DNA from: Nocardioides sp. Root240
GTDB taxonomy: Bacteria > Actinomycetota > Actinomycetes > Propionibacteriales > Nocardioidaceae
NCBI RefSeq assembly: GCF_001428825.1
Contig: NZ_LMIT01000002.1
Location: 195,510-259,509, forward strand
Direction: 5' to 3'
DNA: 64,000 nt
Below the pieces are notes generated by a model, which did not search any database, had not been told where the DNA came from, and worked only from the letters and a program-made list of their open reading frames with translations. A program made the position numbers and the translations under genes. This document shows positions 24,917 to 34,461 of this stretch, piece by piece; the stretch's first letter is position 1; each line of letters begins with the position of its first letter.

Positions 24917-27900
24917 TCACGGGGCGGTGACGGTCACCGTGCGGGTGGCCGTCGTCGGCGCGCCCCAACCGTCGGTGACCGTCAGCGTGACCGTGTACGT
25001 GCCGGCTGCAGGGAAGACGTGGGAGGCGGACGACGCCGTCGCATTGGGTGTCGCGTCCCCCCACGCCCACTGGTAGCTGATGGTGTCGCCCGCGTCCGGG
25101 TCCTGGGACCCGACGGCGGAGAAGTTGCAGCTCAGGCCCGAGCACGCGGGCGGGTTGAGGACCGCGACCGGCGGTCGGTTCCCCGGGGGCGTGGTAATGA
25201 CCAGTGCCTGGGTGGCCGTCGCCGTCACGCCCCACTCGTCGCGGGCCGTGAGGGTCACGGTGTAGGTCCCTGCGGCCGTGTAGGTGCGGGTCGGGACGGG
25301 GCCGGATCCACTGCCGTTCCCGAAGCTCCACGAGTACACCAGGGTGGTGGCGTTCTCGTCCGTGGACCCTCGGGCGTCGAAGGCACACACGTTCGCCGTA
25401 CAGGTGGCGGTGAAGCTCGCCACCGGTGGGTTGTTGGGCGGGTGGACGACGGTCGCGTGCCGCTCGTAGATCACGCTCACGAAGTCGTGCTGGTCGATCG
25501 CGCGTACCCGCACCGTGTAGGCGCCCGGAGGGATGACAGGTGTGGTGTAGGAGAAGTTGGAGCCCGGCGTCCCCGGGCTGTTGAGGAAGGCCGTGCGCCA
25601 GCTCGCGGTGGTGCTGGTGAAGGTGCCCGACGAGCTCATGTACTGGCCCGACGCGTTGACGATCGCGACCCCGACCTCCTGCATCGCCTGGTCGTCCTCG
25701 GCCCGCCCGCTGACGAAGATCCTCCCGTCGAGGAACTCGGTGCCCTCGAGGGGGTTGAGGAGCGCCTCGTTCATCACCGGCGGCTGGTCGCCCGGGTAGA
25801 TCGGGTAGCGCGCCGTCGCCCCGGTGGTGGACGGGTCCTGCTGCCCGGCGCTGTCGAAGGCGTAGGCCGTCACGGCCCAGTCGCCCTGCGAGGGCAGGGA
25901 CACGCTCCGCGTCCACGACGTGGTCGTCGCCCCGGGACTGGCGAGCACGGCATCGAGGGTCGCGAAGTTCGCCGACATCGTCCCGTTGGGCTGCAGGTAG
26001 CGGCTGGTGTCGCGGTCCTGGAGAGCCACGCCGACCCGAGCCACGCCCTTGTCGTCGGTCGCGCTCCCGGCGAGGTCGAGCTGCAGGACCTGCAGCCCGG
26101 TCACGGTGCCGGTCACGTTCAGGGTGCCGTTCGGCGGGCTGTCACCGGGGATCTGGGCGTTGAGGGTGAGCCGGCCCTGGTTGGCCGAGGAGGTGCCCAG
26201 GCCGATGTCGTCCGACGCGCTCACGGTGAAGGTGTAGGTGCCGGGGCTGAGGTTGAACGGCGTCGTGTAGCTCCAGTTGTAGCTGGCCTGGTCCAGGTTC
26301 ACGGGCGAGACCCGGTAGGAGCCGGCGGTCACGCTCGTGCCCCAGGACCCGTCGGAGGCGAGGCGTTCGCCGGTCGAGGTGTTGCGCAGCGTGATGGACA
26401 CCTCGGACAGGGCCTCGTCGTCGTTCGCCGAACCGGAGAAGGTCAACGGGCTGCCGGGGCTCACCACGACGGGCTGGGCCGCGGTGGGCGGGACCATCGT
26501 GGCCGGCTGGGTGATCGACACGGTCGGCGGATGACCGTTCTCGGTCACGATCCAGCGCCGGTCGGCGGTGTCGAGGTCGGACTGGCCGGTCGTGTCGGTC
26601 GCGCGGGCCTGCGCCCACCACTCGTCCTCGTAGGGGACGGTGATCTCGTAGGACCACGTCGTGCTCGTCGCCCCGACCACGTCGGGTTCGACCTGGAAGG
26701 TGTTGTAGGTCCCCGAGACGCTCCCGTCGTCCTGCAGGTAGCGGTTCTGGCTGTCGCGGAGGGTGAAGCTCACGCCGTTGACGCCGAAGTCGTCGGAGGC
26801 GGTCCCGGTGATCGTGAACGTCAGGGACGCGACCGGGCTGCCCGGCCCGGACACGCTGGTGTCCGGCGGTTGGTCGCTCGTTCCGAAGGTCTCGAACTTC
26901 TTCGTCGCCTTGGTGTTGTCGGCCGTGCCATTGCCCGCGACCGCCCGTGCACGGACCAGCAGCTCGCGGTTGTTGGTCATCGTCAGCGGCATCCGCCAGG
27001 TCCGGGTGGTGCCCGTGCCGGGGTCGAGCGTCGCCGTGAACGTGTTGGAGGTCGTCGACCCCCACGTGGTCAGGTCGTCGTTGAGGTAACGACCCGACGC
27101 GCGGTCCATCACCTCGAGCTCGACGCGCTGGATGCCGCTGGCCGCCGTGGCCGATCCCGTGATCTCGTACGGCGTGCCGACCGGCTCGATCCGGCCCTCG
27201 ATCGGTGCCGTGACCACCGTCTGGGTGCCGTTCTGGGTGGGGACGTTGGCGAAGTCGAAGAACGCGACGCGGCCGACGTTGTAGCTGCCCTTGGTGTTGC
27301 CGTCGCCGCCCACGAAGAGGCCGCGTGAGGTGGCCTCGATGTGCTTGTCACCCTCGTAGGAGTTGGACGGTGCGAACCACTCCAGGGCGTGCCCGTCGGA
27401 CGGATCGAGGGCTGCGAGGTGGAAGCGCTTGACGACGGCGTCGCCGAGCGCGTAGGCGGACAGGCCCTGGCCGGTCCCGTAGCCGACGTCGTCGAGGCCG
27501 GGCCAGGGGACCGGCGCGGACGCGGACTCGGCCCACTGGAAGTGCCCGCCGACGTAGATGCCCGCCTCGGTGGCGGCCACCGAGTAGACCGAGTCGAAGT
27601 GACGCGAGATCCACAGCGGTTCCGCGTCGCTGTCGTCGTCGAGCGCATAGGCGATGACGGTGTCGTTGATCGGCGGCCGGTCGCCGCCCGAGCCGCTGGT
27701 GACGACGAAGTAGGAGTCGTCGGGACCGATGTCGCCGCCGTAGGCGCGCTGGATGCCGCCGACGAACTGGAGGTTGTCCTCCCACAGGGTGCTGCGCCAC
27801 GGGGTCAGCTGGTTGGTGCGGGTGTTGATGATCGCGACGCCGTACCGGTCCTTGCCGTTGACCTGGCGACCGGTGTGGACCACGAGCAGGCGCCCCTCGT

Positions 27901-30421
27901 CGTGGGTGAGCTTGAGCCGTTGCACGGCGAGCTCGCCGTTGGTGCCGATGCCTCCGGTGATGTTGTTGACGAACTCGGGGCGCACCGTGCCGTTCGCCCC
28001 GTCGAGGGCGACCAGCGCCCCGCGCGGCACGTTGTTGATCGTGGTGAACCGCCCGCCGGCGTACACGGTCGTGTTGGTGACCGCCAGCTCGTTCACCTTG
28101 GCGTTGGCGTTGGCGGTGAAGCCCTCGACCGGCGCTCCCGTCGCGGGGTTCAGCCGGGCGATCGCCTTGCGACTCACGCCGTTGACGGTGCCGAAGTTGC
28201 CGGCGACGTAGAGCCTGGTCCCGTCCGGCGACGCCTCGACGGCGTCGACCTGGCCGTTGCCGAAGACCGGGCGGAAGGTCGTGTCGACCTGCCCCGTGCT
28301 CCAGTTGTACGCCGCCAGGTAGGCCTGGCTGACCGTCGCACCGTTGTTGGGCTGTCGGATCGAGGTGAAGGACCCGGCCACGTACACCCGGTTGCCGACG
28401 ACCTCGATGTCCCAGATCTCGCCCGAGGTGATCGTCGGCTGGTTGGTGCGGGGGGTGTCCGGCACCAGGGCGGTGTGCCCGGGTGCGGGGTTCGGCGGTA
28501 CGGCCGACGCGCTGCTGATCGCCTGGTCGGTGTGACCGTGGCCGTCGTCGACGGTGAGCGTGACCGTGCGGGTCCCGGCGCTCGCGTAGGTGTGCGCCGG
28601 CGCGACGCCGCTGCCGGTCTGGCCGTCGCCGAACTGCCAGCTGTAGGTCAGCGCGTCCTTGTCGGGGTCGAAGGAGTGGGCGGCGTCGAACTCACAGGTG
28701 AGTCCCGCGCAACCGGTCGTGAACTCGGCCACCGGCGGCTCGTTGGTCGCGGTCGCGTCGACACCGGGATCGAGCACGACGGAGAACATCGTCGACCGCG
28801 ACACCGAGGTGCTGGTCGTGGCGGTGCGGCCCGGCACCGCGCCGACCGGTACCGATCCGTCGCTGTCGCCGAGGACGGCGCTGACCTTCCCGGTGCCCGT
28901 CGCGGTCGCCTGGCTGCGGGTCGACGTGCCGGCGGGCAGGGTCCAGGTCGTCGGGTCGGTGGACTTCTCGCTCCACACGCTCACCAGCCACGAGTTGGCG
29001 TGGGCGGCCGTCGTCGCCGGCGTCGTGTGGCTCGTGGCCGGGGCGTTCGCACCCCCCACGGCGGACGCCCCGACCACGGCCGGACCGGTGCTCCGATAGG
29101 CGGCGACCGTCATCACCGACTTCGCGTAGGCGCTCCCGGCGACGGTCACCGTGCGACCGCCGTCGGCGACGGTGGCACTGCGGGTCCATGCCCGGCCGCG
29201 GATGCCGTCGCCCTCGCGGGACTGCAACAGGTCCCAACCGGCCGGTGCGTCCAGGGTGCTCGACGTGGAGTTGGTGACGAGGAAGAGCACCAGGCGGTCT
29301 CCTGGCTCGATGCTCGACGGGATGGTCACCGAGTGCCCGGGCCGGTTGCCGGCCGTGCTGGCGGCGCCGACGAAGGTGATCTGTCCGGCCGTGACGGCGA
29401 TGTCAGGGCTGACCTGCCGGGTCGTGACGTCCTGGCGCGTGCCGTCGTCGACGGTCAGCGTGACGGTGCGCGGCCCGGCGCCGGCGTAGGTGTGCTGCGG
29501 TGCCTGGCCGGTCCCGCTGCTGCCGTCGCCGAAGGTCCAGGTGTGGGTCAGGGTGTCGCCGTCCGGGTCGGAGGAGCCGGACGCGTCGAACGAGCAGACC
29601 AGGCCGCTGCAGGACGCGGTGAACTCGGCATGCGGCGGGTTGTCCGGAAGGTCGCCGGGACCGATCACCACGGAGAAGGTCGCCGAACGGGAGACCGAGG
29701 TGCTGGTGGTCGCCGTACGAGGGGCGGTGCTCCCGGTGGGCACGGCTCCCGCGGAGTCACCCCATGTCGCGCTGATCTTGCCGCTACCGGTCCCGGCGCC
29801 GGAACCTCTCGCGGTGACATTCGCCGGAAGCGTCCAGCTGGTGTCCGTCGACGACTTCTCCGCCCACATGCTGACCAGCCAGGAACCGGGACCGGCAACG
29901 GTGATGGCGGGCGCGACGTGGGCGGTGCCTGCCGTGTCCGCGCCGCCGGCGAGTGCGAGCACGGCCGGGACGGTGCCGGTGCTGCGGTAGGCGCTCACGG
30001 CGATCACCGACTTGGCCGCGGCGCTCGTCGTCACGGTGACATTGGCGTTCGCGTCGGTCGCCGTCGCGGTCCGGCGCCACAGCCGGGCGCGGATCCCGTC
30101 GCCGTCCCGTGCCGCGATGCTGGTCCATCCGGCGTCGGGCTCGGTGATCGTGCTGGTCGTGGAGTTGGTGGTCAGTGAGAGCAGGAGGACGTCGCCCGCC
30201 TGCACGGACGCGGGGACCCGGACGACGTGGGCCGTCCGGTTGCCGGCGGTGCTGGCGCTGGCGACGAAGGTGACCTCACCGGCCGCCGCGCGGGCGGGTG
30301 GGGAGAGTGGCGCGAGTGCGGGAACGAGCGCCAGGGCGATGATGGGGGTGATCGCCCGGGCGATGTGTCGGCGTAGTCGGCCGGGGACCGGTTGATGCCG
30401 ACTCGTGGTGGTAGAACACAT
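24917..30421 (-). CDS. Giant secreted PKD/beta-propeller/Ig-like surface protein
   Basis: The 1,834-residue precursor has a long signal region (ending near PPARAAAG) and, in order: 'ASTAGNR' module A1 (about 47-250), PKD (262-345), module A2 (350-555), PKD (562-640), a propeller with delta-60-like blades (650-1060), a run of Ig-like repeats recurring as SATDDKG/SANDDEA/TASDDFG (1060-1650) and two C-terminal PKD domains. Each PKD carries the same Cys pair (CSGLxCxFDA). No LPxTG or membrane anchor. Likely a wall or matrix adhesin. The ATG at 30448 is an alternative start; both have purine-rich leaders. The propeller and module are shared with 17136-20033. Confidence 0.87.
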   Translation of the reverse strand: MCSTTTSRHQPVPGRLRRHIARAITPIIALALVPALAPLSPPARAAAGEVTFVASASTAGNRTAHVVRVPASVQAGDVLLLSLTTNSTTSTITEPDAGWTSIAARDGDGIRARLWRRTATATDANANVTVTTSAAAKSVIAVSAYRSTGTVPAVLALAGGADTAGTAHVAPAITVAGPGSWLVSMWAEKSSTDTSWTLPANVTARGSGAGTGSGKISATWGDSAGAVPTGSTAPRTATTSTSVSRSATFSVVIGPGDLPDNPPHAEFTASCSGLVCSFDASGSSDPDGDTLTHTWTFGDGSSGTGQAPQHTYAGAGPRTVTLTVDDGTRQDVTTRQVSPDIAVTAGQITFVGAASTAGNRPGHSVTIPSSIEPGDRLVLFLVTNSTSSTLDAPAGWDLLQSREGDGIRGRAWTRSATVADGGRTVTVAGSAYAKSVMTVAAYRSTGPAVVGASAVGGANAPATSHTTPATTAAHANSWLVSVWSEKSTDPTTWTLPAGTSTRSQATATGTGKVSAVLGDSDGSVPVGAVPGRTATTSTSVSRSTMFSVVLDPGVDATATNEPPVAEFTTGCAGLTCEFDAAHSFDPDKDALTYSWQFGDGQTGSGVAPAHTYASAGTRTVTLTVDDGHGHTDQAISSASAVPPNPAPGHTALVPDTPRTNQPTITSGEIWDIEVVGNRVYVAGSFTSIRQPNNGATVSQAYLAAYNWSTGQVDTTFRPVFGNGQVDAVEASPDGTRLYVAGNFGTVNGVSRKAIARLNPATGAPVEGFTANANAKVNELAVTNTTVYAGGRFTTINNVPRGALVALDGANGTVRPEFVNNITGGIGTNGELAVQRLKLTHDEGRLLVVHTGRQVNGKDRYGVAIINTRTNQLTPWRSTLWEDNLQFVGGIQRAYGGDIGPDDSYFVVTSGSGGDRPPINDTVIAYALDDDSDAEPLWISRHFDSVYSVAATEAGIYVGGHFQWAESASAPVPWPGLDDVGYGTGQGLSAYALGDAVVKRFHLAALDPSDGHALEWFAPSNSYEGDKHIEATSRGLFVGGDGNTKGSYNVGRVAFFDFANVPTQNGTQTVVTAPIEGRIEPVGTPYEITGSATAASGIQRVELEVMDRASGRYLNDDLTTWGSTTSNTFTATLDPGTGTTRTWRMPLTMTNNRELLVRARAVAGNGTADNTKATKKFETFGTSDQPPDTSVSGPGSPVASLTFTITGTASDDFGVNGVSFTLRDSQNRYLQDDGSVSGTYNTFQVEPDVVGATSTTWSYEITVPYEDEWWAQARATDTTGQSDLDTADRRWIVTENGHPPTVSITQPATMVPPTAAQPVVVSPGSPLTFSGSANDDEALSEVSITLRNTSTGERLASDGSWGTSVTAGSYRVSPVNLDQASYNWSYTTPFNLSPGTYTFTVSASDDIGLGTSSANQGRLTLNAQIPGDSPPNGTLNVTGTVTGLQVLQLDLAGSATDDKGVARVGVALQDRDTSRYLQPNGTMSANFATLDAVLASPGATTTSWTRSVSLPSQGDWAVTAYAFDSAGQQDPSTTGATARYPIYPGDQPPVMNEALLNPLEGTEFLDGRIFVSGRAEDDQAMQEVGVAIVNASGQYMSSSGTFTSTTASWRTAFLNSPGTPGSNFSYTTPVIPPGAYTVRVRAIDQHDFVSVIYERHATVVHPPNNPPVASFTATCTANVCAFDARGSTDENATTLVYSWSFGNGSGSGPVPTRTYTAAGTYTVTLTARDEWGVTATATQALVITTPPGNRPPVAVLNPPACSGLSCNFSAVGSQDPDAGDTISYQWAWGDATPNATASSASHVFPAAGTYTVTLTVTDGWGAPTTATRTVTVTAP

Positions 30422-30506
30422 CTGCCTCACCCGTCCCCGCACTCGCATGGCCCTCTCGGTCCGGAGGGCTCTGTGATCCTGACAACCGCAGGCCGCCGGG
30501 GCATGA

Positions 30507-30517
30507 CCGATTTTGGG
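30507..30517. promoter_or_regulatory. Degenerate TTTTGGG element between giant surface gene and wzz-like operon
   Basis: CCGATTTTGGG matches the right half and part of the left half of the element family, 86 bp upstream of the giant surface protein start. With the site at 30568 it flanks the divergent promoter region. Confidence 0.45.
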
Positions 30518-30567
30518 CAGGATCGTCGGCGATCGGTGCCCCGCTGGTGCTGCTGCACGGCAGACGT

Positions 30568-30580
30568 CCCAAAAGTTGGG
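30568..30580. promoter_or_regulatory. CCCAA-AAG-TTGGG element upstream of wzz-like operon
   Basis: CCCAAAAGTTGGG has perfect 5-bp arms with a 3-nt spacer, 104 bp upstream of the wzz-like start and 51 bp from the element at 30507 (about five helical turns). Confidence 0.6.
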
Positions 30581-30683
30581 GGTATCCGCGCACCGCCCGA
30601 TCCCGAGGCGCTGCCAGCACACATGATGGGGCGTTCATCGGGCGACCGGCCCGGTGCCGTCCCGTTGGTCGGGGGTGACCGGC

Positions 30684-32099
30684 ATGACCCGAACGATCTC
30701 CGCCCGCGCCAGGCTGGCCCTCGGCGCACTCGTCGTCGCGCTCGGCGCGCTGGCGGGCACCGCGTGGGCGTCGTACGCCGGCCGCGAGCACGTCGCGACG
30801 GCGACGATCCTGCTCCACCCCCTCGAGGGGAATGCCTACAGCCCGGGTGGCCGGGGCGACGACCTGGTCAACCTGGAGACGGAGGCGCAGGTGCTGCGCT
30901 CCGACGCGGTCGCCCGGGCGGTGCTGCGCCGACTGGGGTCCTCCGGTACGCCGGCCCGGCTCCTCGCCTCCGTGTCCGTCGTCGTACCGCCGAACACCCA
31001 GCTGCTCGAGATCTCCGTCCGGGCCGGGGACGACGCGACGGCGGCGGAGCGGGCCTCGGCGTTCGGAGACGTCTACCTGGCCTTCCGCAAGTCGCGGACC
31101 GAGTCGTCGATCTTCGGCCGGACGTCGCGGCTGGAGGAGCTGGTCGGGGTCCGTGAGGGCGAGCGCAAGGCGGCCCTGGGCCGGCTCGAGAGACTGTCCT
31201 CGACGGCACCCGAGCGCCGCCTGCTCGAGCAGCAGGTCCAGGAGATCGTCGTCCAGATCGGTTCCCTGCGCGCCCAGCTCGCGACCGCCCAGGCGATCGG
31301 CCTGGACCCGGGACAGGTGGTCACGCCGGGGCACGTCGTGGCCGCCGGGCCGACCTCCGACCCACGCACGATGGCCCTGGTCGGGGGCGGCGCGGCGCTG
31401 CTGGCCGGACTCGCGGTCGCCGTGGTTCGCTCCGGCCGTCGCACCGTCACCCTCGTCGGCGACGCCGCCGCCGTGGCCGAGTGCGGCCTCCTGCCGCTGG
31501 GTGCCGTCGCGCCGCCGGTCGGTGCGGACGACGCCGTGATCGCCCGCGCGCGGTCCGTGGTGCTGGCCGTCGGCCCGGACCGTCCCCTGGTCGTGACGGT
31601 CGCACCGGTCACCGCCGGAGTTCCCACGACCTTCGACGCGCTCGTCGGTGCGTTCGCCAACGCGCGCTACGAGGTCGTCGCCATCGACCTCGCGCGCCTC
31701 CCGGACCGGGTCGCGCTCGCGGAGCTGGTCCTCCAACGTGCCTCGGTGAGCGACGTGCTGGTGCAGGTGGGCGAGTTCCGCAGCCACCTCCGACCGCTCG
31801 ACGACCTCAGCGACGACGCCGGCTTCGCCGACCTGGTGGCGTCGGCACAGATGCGCCACTGCCTCGAGGACCTCGCGAAGCGTGCCGACCTGGTCCTGGT
31901 GGGCGCGCCGCCGTTGCGGTCACCCGTCGGCCGGGCCCTGCTGGCGGCATCGCGGGCGGTCGTCGTGGAGGCGCAGACCTCGGTGGTCACCCGCCCCGAC
32001 CTGACGGAGCTCGTCGAGGAGGCCGCCCGGCTGGACGGCACGATCGCCGGCGTGGTCCTCGTGGGCGTCCCGGGTGCGTCGAGCGAGGTGACGGTGTGA
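30684..32099 (+). CDS. Wzz-type polysaccharide co-polymerase with degenerate BY-kinase domain
   Basis: The 471-residue protein has an N-terminal membrane segment, an extracellular Wzz region (TATILLHPLEGNAY... ETEAQVLRSDAVARAVLRRLG), a helical stalk (150-205), a second membrane segment (about 230-252) and a cytoplasmic CpsD/CapB-like P-loop fold. The kinase is inactive by sequence: the Walker A position reads APVTAGVPTTFDAL with no GK(S/T), and no C-terminal Tyr cluster is present. It should set chain length or scaffold the polymerase without phosphorylation. First gene of a five-gene operon; the ATG at 30684 has GGGGGTGA 5 nt upstream. Confidence 0.85.
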   Translation: MTRTISARARLALGALVVALGALAGTAWASYAGREHVATATILLHPLEGNAYSPGGRGDDLVNLETEAQVLRSDAVARAVLRRLGSSGTPARLLASVSVVVPPNTQLLEISVRAGDDATAAERASAFGDVYLAFRKSRTESSIFGRTSRLEELVGVREGERKAALGRLERLSSTAPERRLLEQQVQEIVVQIGSLRAQLATAQAIGLDPGQVVTPGHVVAAGPTSDPRTMALVGGGAALLAGLAVAVVRSGRRTVTLVGDAAAVAECGLLPLGAVAPPVGADDAVIARARSVVLAVGPDRPLVVTVAPVTAGVPTTFDALVGAFANARYEVVAIDLARLPDRVALAELVLQRASVSDVLVQVGEFRSHLRPLDDLSDDAGFADLVASAQMRHCLEDLAKRADLVLVGAPPLRSPVGRALLAASRAVVVEAQTSVVTRPDLTELVEEAARLDGTIAGVVLVGVPGASSEVTV

Positions 32100-33589
32100 G
32101 CCTGACGGCCGGCGCCGACGTCGGGGGGCACCTCCGGGCAGTGGCCCGGGGGAGCGCGGGCACCATGGCCGGCGCCGTCCTCAGCACGGTGGCGGGCTTC
32201 GGGCTCGTCCTGGTCGTGACGCGCAGCGTGTCCCCGGACACCGCGGGCCGGTTCTTCGCCGCCTCGGCCGTCTTCCTCGTCGCGCTCGCGGCATCGGGGC
32301 TCGGGACGGACACGGGTCTCGCGAGGTTCGTGCTCCGTTCGGGCGACCCGGCGCCGGCAGTCTGGTTGCTGCGCATCGCGGCGGTGCCGGTGCTGGTCAC
32401 GTCCGGCCTGGTCGCCCTCGCGTTGGCCCTCGCCTGGCCCGACACCCGGTGGTTCGTGTGGGCGCTGCCGCTGGCGGCGGCATCGGACCTGTGCCTCGCG
32501 ACGGTCCGCGCCCACGCGCAGTTCCGCTCGACGGTGCTGATCGACCGGGTGGTGCGCCCGCTCGTGCAGCTCGGGTCGGTCGCGGTGGTCGTCACCATCG
32601 ACCAGTCCGGCGCCGTCCTCGGTGGAGCCTGGGCGGCTGGGTACGCCGTGAGCGCCCTGCTGTCCGTGCGTGCCCTGCGCCCGGTCCTGCGACGCGGCGC
32701 GAACCGGATCGGCGTGGGCGAGGAGCGGACGAGTCCGCGAGCGTTCTGGCAGTTCACCTGGCCCCGGGCCGTCGCCCGGATCGCACAGATGGCGGTGCAG
32801 AAGCTCGACATCGTCGTGGTGGCCTGGCTGCTCTCGCCGACCGACGCCGCGCTCTACGCGGTCGCGACACGGTTCGTCGTGTTCGGGCAGCTGGCCAACC
32901 AGGCCGTCTCGACGGTGGTGCAGCCCCGCTTCACCATGATCCTCGCCGCGCGCGGCGAGGAGGACCCCGCGGCGCTGAGCCGGATCTTCGCAGTGACCAC
33001 GGGGTGGAGCATGTTGCTCGCCTGGCCCGTCTACCTCGGCGTCGCCGCGGCCCCCGCCGGCTACCTGGGCTGGTTCGGCGATGCCTACGTGTCCGGCGGG
33101 ACCCGCGCCGTCGCCGTCGTCATGTGCTGCGGCATGCTCGTGGCCGTCGCGTCGGGTCCGGTCGACACCCTGCTGCTGATGACCGGACGCAGTGGCCTCA
33201 GCCTCGCGAACACCCTGGTCGCACTGGTCCTCGACATGGGCCTGTGCCTCGTGCTGGTTCCCCGGATGGGCATCGCCGGTGCCGCGACGGCGTGGGTCGC
33301 CGCCGTGGTCGTGCGGTGCCTGCTCGCGATGCGGCAGCTGCGCACGGACATCGGTCTGGCGGTCGAGGGTCGGGCCCTGCTGGGTACGGCGGCCCTTCCG
33401 ATCGGCTGCATCCTCGTCCCGGTCGGCGCTGCCCAGCTCGCCGTCGGCCTGACGCCGACGACCTGGCTGCTGGCCTGCGCGGGTGCCGGAACGGTCTACC
33501 TCTGGGCGATGTGGCGGCTCCGGCGCCCACTGTCGGTGGACGTCTTCGTGTCGGGCCTGAGGCCCGGCGGCGAGCGGGTGCCGGCATGA
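32096..33589 (+). CDS. Wzx-like polysaccharide repeat-unit flippase
   Basis: The 497-residue integral membrane protein of about 12-14 helices belongs to the MATE/MOP polysaccharide-transporter group. Visible are the N-terminal AGTMAGAVLSTVAGFGLVLVVTRSV, the family-typical FWQFTWPRAVARIAQMAVQKLDIVVVAWLLSP block cut into two helices, and the C-terminal half with MTGRSGLSLANTLVALVLDMGLCLVLVPRMGIAGAA shortened here to its key features. It would flip lipid-linked repeat units across the membrane. The GTG start overlaps the wzz-like stop. Confidence 0.87.
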   Translation: MSLTAGADVGGHLRAVARGSAGTMAGAVLSTVAGFGLVLVVTRSVSPDTAGRFFAASAVFLVALAASGLGTDTGLARFVLRSGDPAPAVWLLRIAAVPVLVTSGLVALALALAWPDTRWFVWALPLAAASDLCLATVRAHAQFRSTVLIDRVVRPLVQLGSVAVVVTIDQSGAVLGGAWAAGYAVSALLSVRALRPVLRRGANRIGVGEERTSPRAFWQFTWPRAVARIAQMAVQKLDIVVVAWLLSPTDAALYAVATRFVVFGQLANQAVSTVVQPRFTMILAARGEEDPAALSRIFAVTTGWSMLLAWPVYLGVAAAPAGYLGWFGDAYVSGGTRAVAVVMCCGMLVAVASGPVDTLLLMTGRSGLSLANTLVALVLDMGLCLVLVPRMGIAGAATAWVAAVVVRCLLAMRQLRTDIGLAVEGRALLGTAALPIGCILVPVGAAQLAVGLTPTTWLLACAGAGTVYLWAMWRLRRPLSVDVFVSGLRPGGERVPA

Positions 33590-34461
33590 TCCGCACCGTT
33601 GCCGGGCGCGTCCGGCGCACGCTGCCGCCGCCGGCACGGCGCGCGGTGCGCGCCGCGCTGCTCGGCTGGGGGTGGGTGACCGCGGATCTCCGCGCGTCGC
33701 CCGGCCTGATCGTCGTGGGTGCCCAGCGTGCCGGCACCACGACCCTGTTCCGCCTCCTCAGCGAGCATCCCGGGCTGATCCGACCCTCGGTCGACAAGGG
33801 GACGGGCTACTTCGACGACGGCTACCGGCACGGTCGACGCTGGTACCGCGCGCACTTCCCGTTGCGTCGACCGGGCCGGTGGAGCCGGATCGCCTTCGAG
33901 TGCAGCGGCTACTACCTCTTCCACCCGCTCGCAGCCCAGCGCATCGCCGCGGAGCTCCCCGACTGCCAGGTCGTGGTGATGGTGCGCGATCCCGTCGCCC
34001 GCGCCCACTCGGCGCACCGGCACGAGCTGGCACGCGGCTTCGAGACGCTCCGGTTCGAGGAGGCGGTGGAGCGCGAGCACGAACGCACCGCGGGCCTGGC
34101 CGACTGGCTGGTCGCGGACCCGACGGGCGTCAGCTTCGCCCACCGCCACCACTCCTACCTCGCGCGAGGCGAGTACGCCGCCCAGGTCGACCGCTTCGTG
34201 ACGGCCCTCGGGCGGGAGCGGGTCCACGTCGTCGACGCGGACGAGCTCTTCGCGGACCCGATCGGTGTGTACGTCGACCTGCAGCGGCAGCTGGGGCTCG
34301 AGGTCCACCGTCCGCGCGAGGTCAAGCGGTGGAACGAGCGCCCCGGCGAGCCGCTGCCCGACCCCCTCACAGCACGACTCCGCAGTCACTTCGACGACCA
34401 CGACACGGCACTCGGCGTGCTCCTCGGCCACCCGCCGAGCTGGCGAAAGGAACAAGGATGA
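33586..34461 (+). CDS. PAPS-dependent sulfotransferase
   Basis: The 291-residue enzyme has both PAPS-binding motifs: 5'-PSB loop IVVGAQRAGTTTLFRLL (residues about 42-58) and 3'-PB VVVMVRDPVARAHSAHRHE (about 127-145). It resembles heparan/chondroitin-type and bacterial surface-glycan sulfotransferases. Its place between the flippase and a methyltransferase suggests sulfation of the exported polysaccharide or its lipid-linked repeat. PAPS-making enzymes are not in the window. ATGA overlap upstream and downstream. Confidence 0.88.
   Translation: MIRTVAGRVRRTLPPPARRAVRAALLGWGWVTADLRASPGLIVVGAQRAGTTTLFRLLSEHPGLIRPSVDKGTGYFDDGYRHGRRWYRAHFPLRRPGRWSRIAFECSGYYLFHPLAAQRIAAELPDCQVVVMVRDPVARAHSAHRHELARGFETLRFEEAVEREHERTAGLADWLVADPTGVSFAHRHHSYLARGEYAAQVDRFVTALGRERVHVVDADELFADPIGVYVDLQRQLGLEVHRPREVKRWNERPGEPLPDPLTARLRSHFDDHDTALGVLLGHPPSWRKEQG

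Noticed and set aside
27341..30178. 945-codon open frame on the + strand opposite the giant surface protein
   Set aside because: It is an antisense shadow caused by GC-rich codons; it lacks recognisable domains, while the minus-strand frame has signal peptide, PKD and propeller domains.
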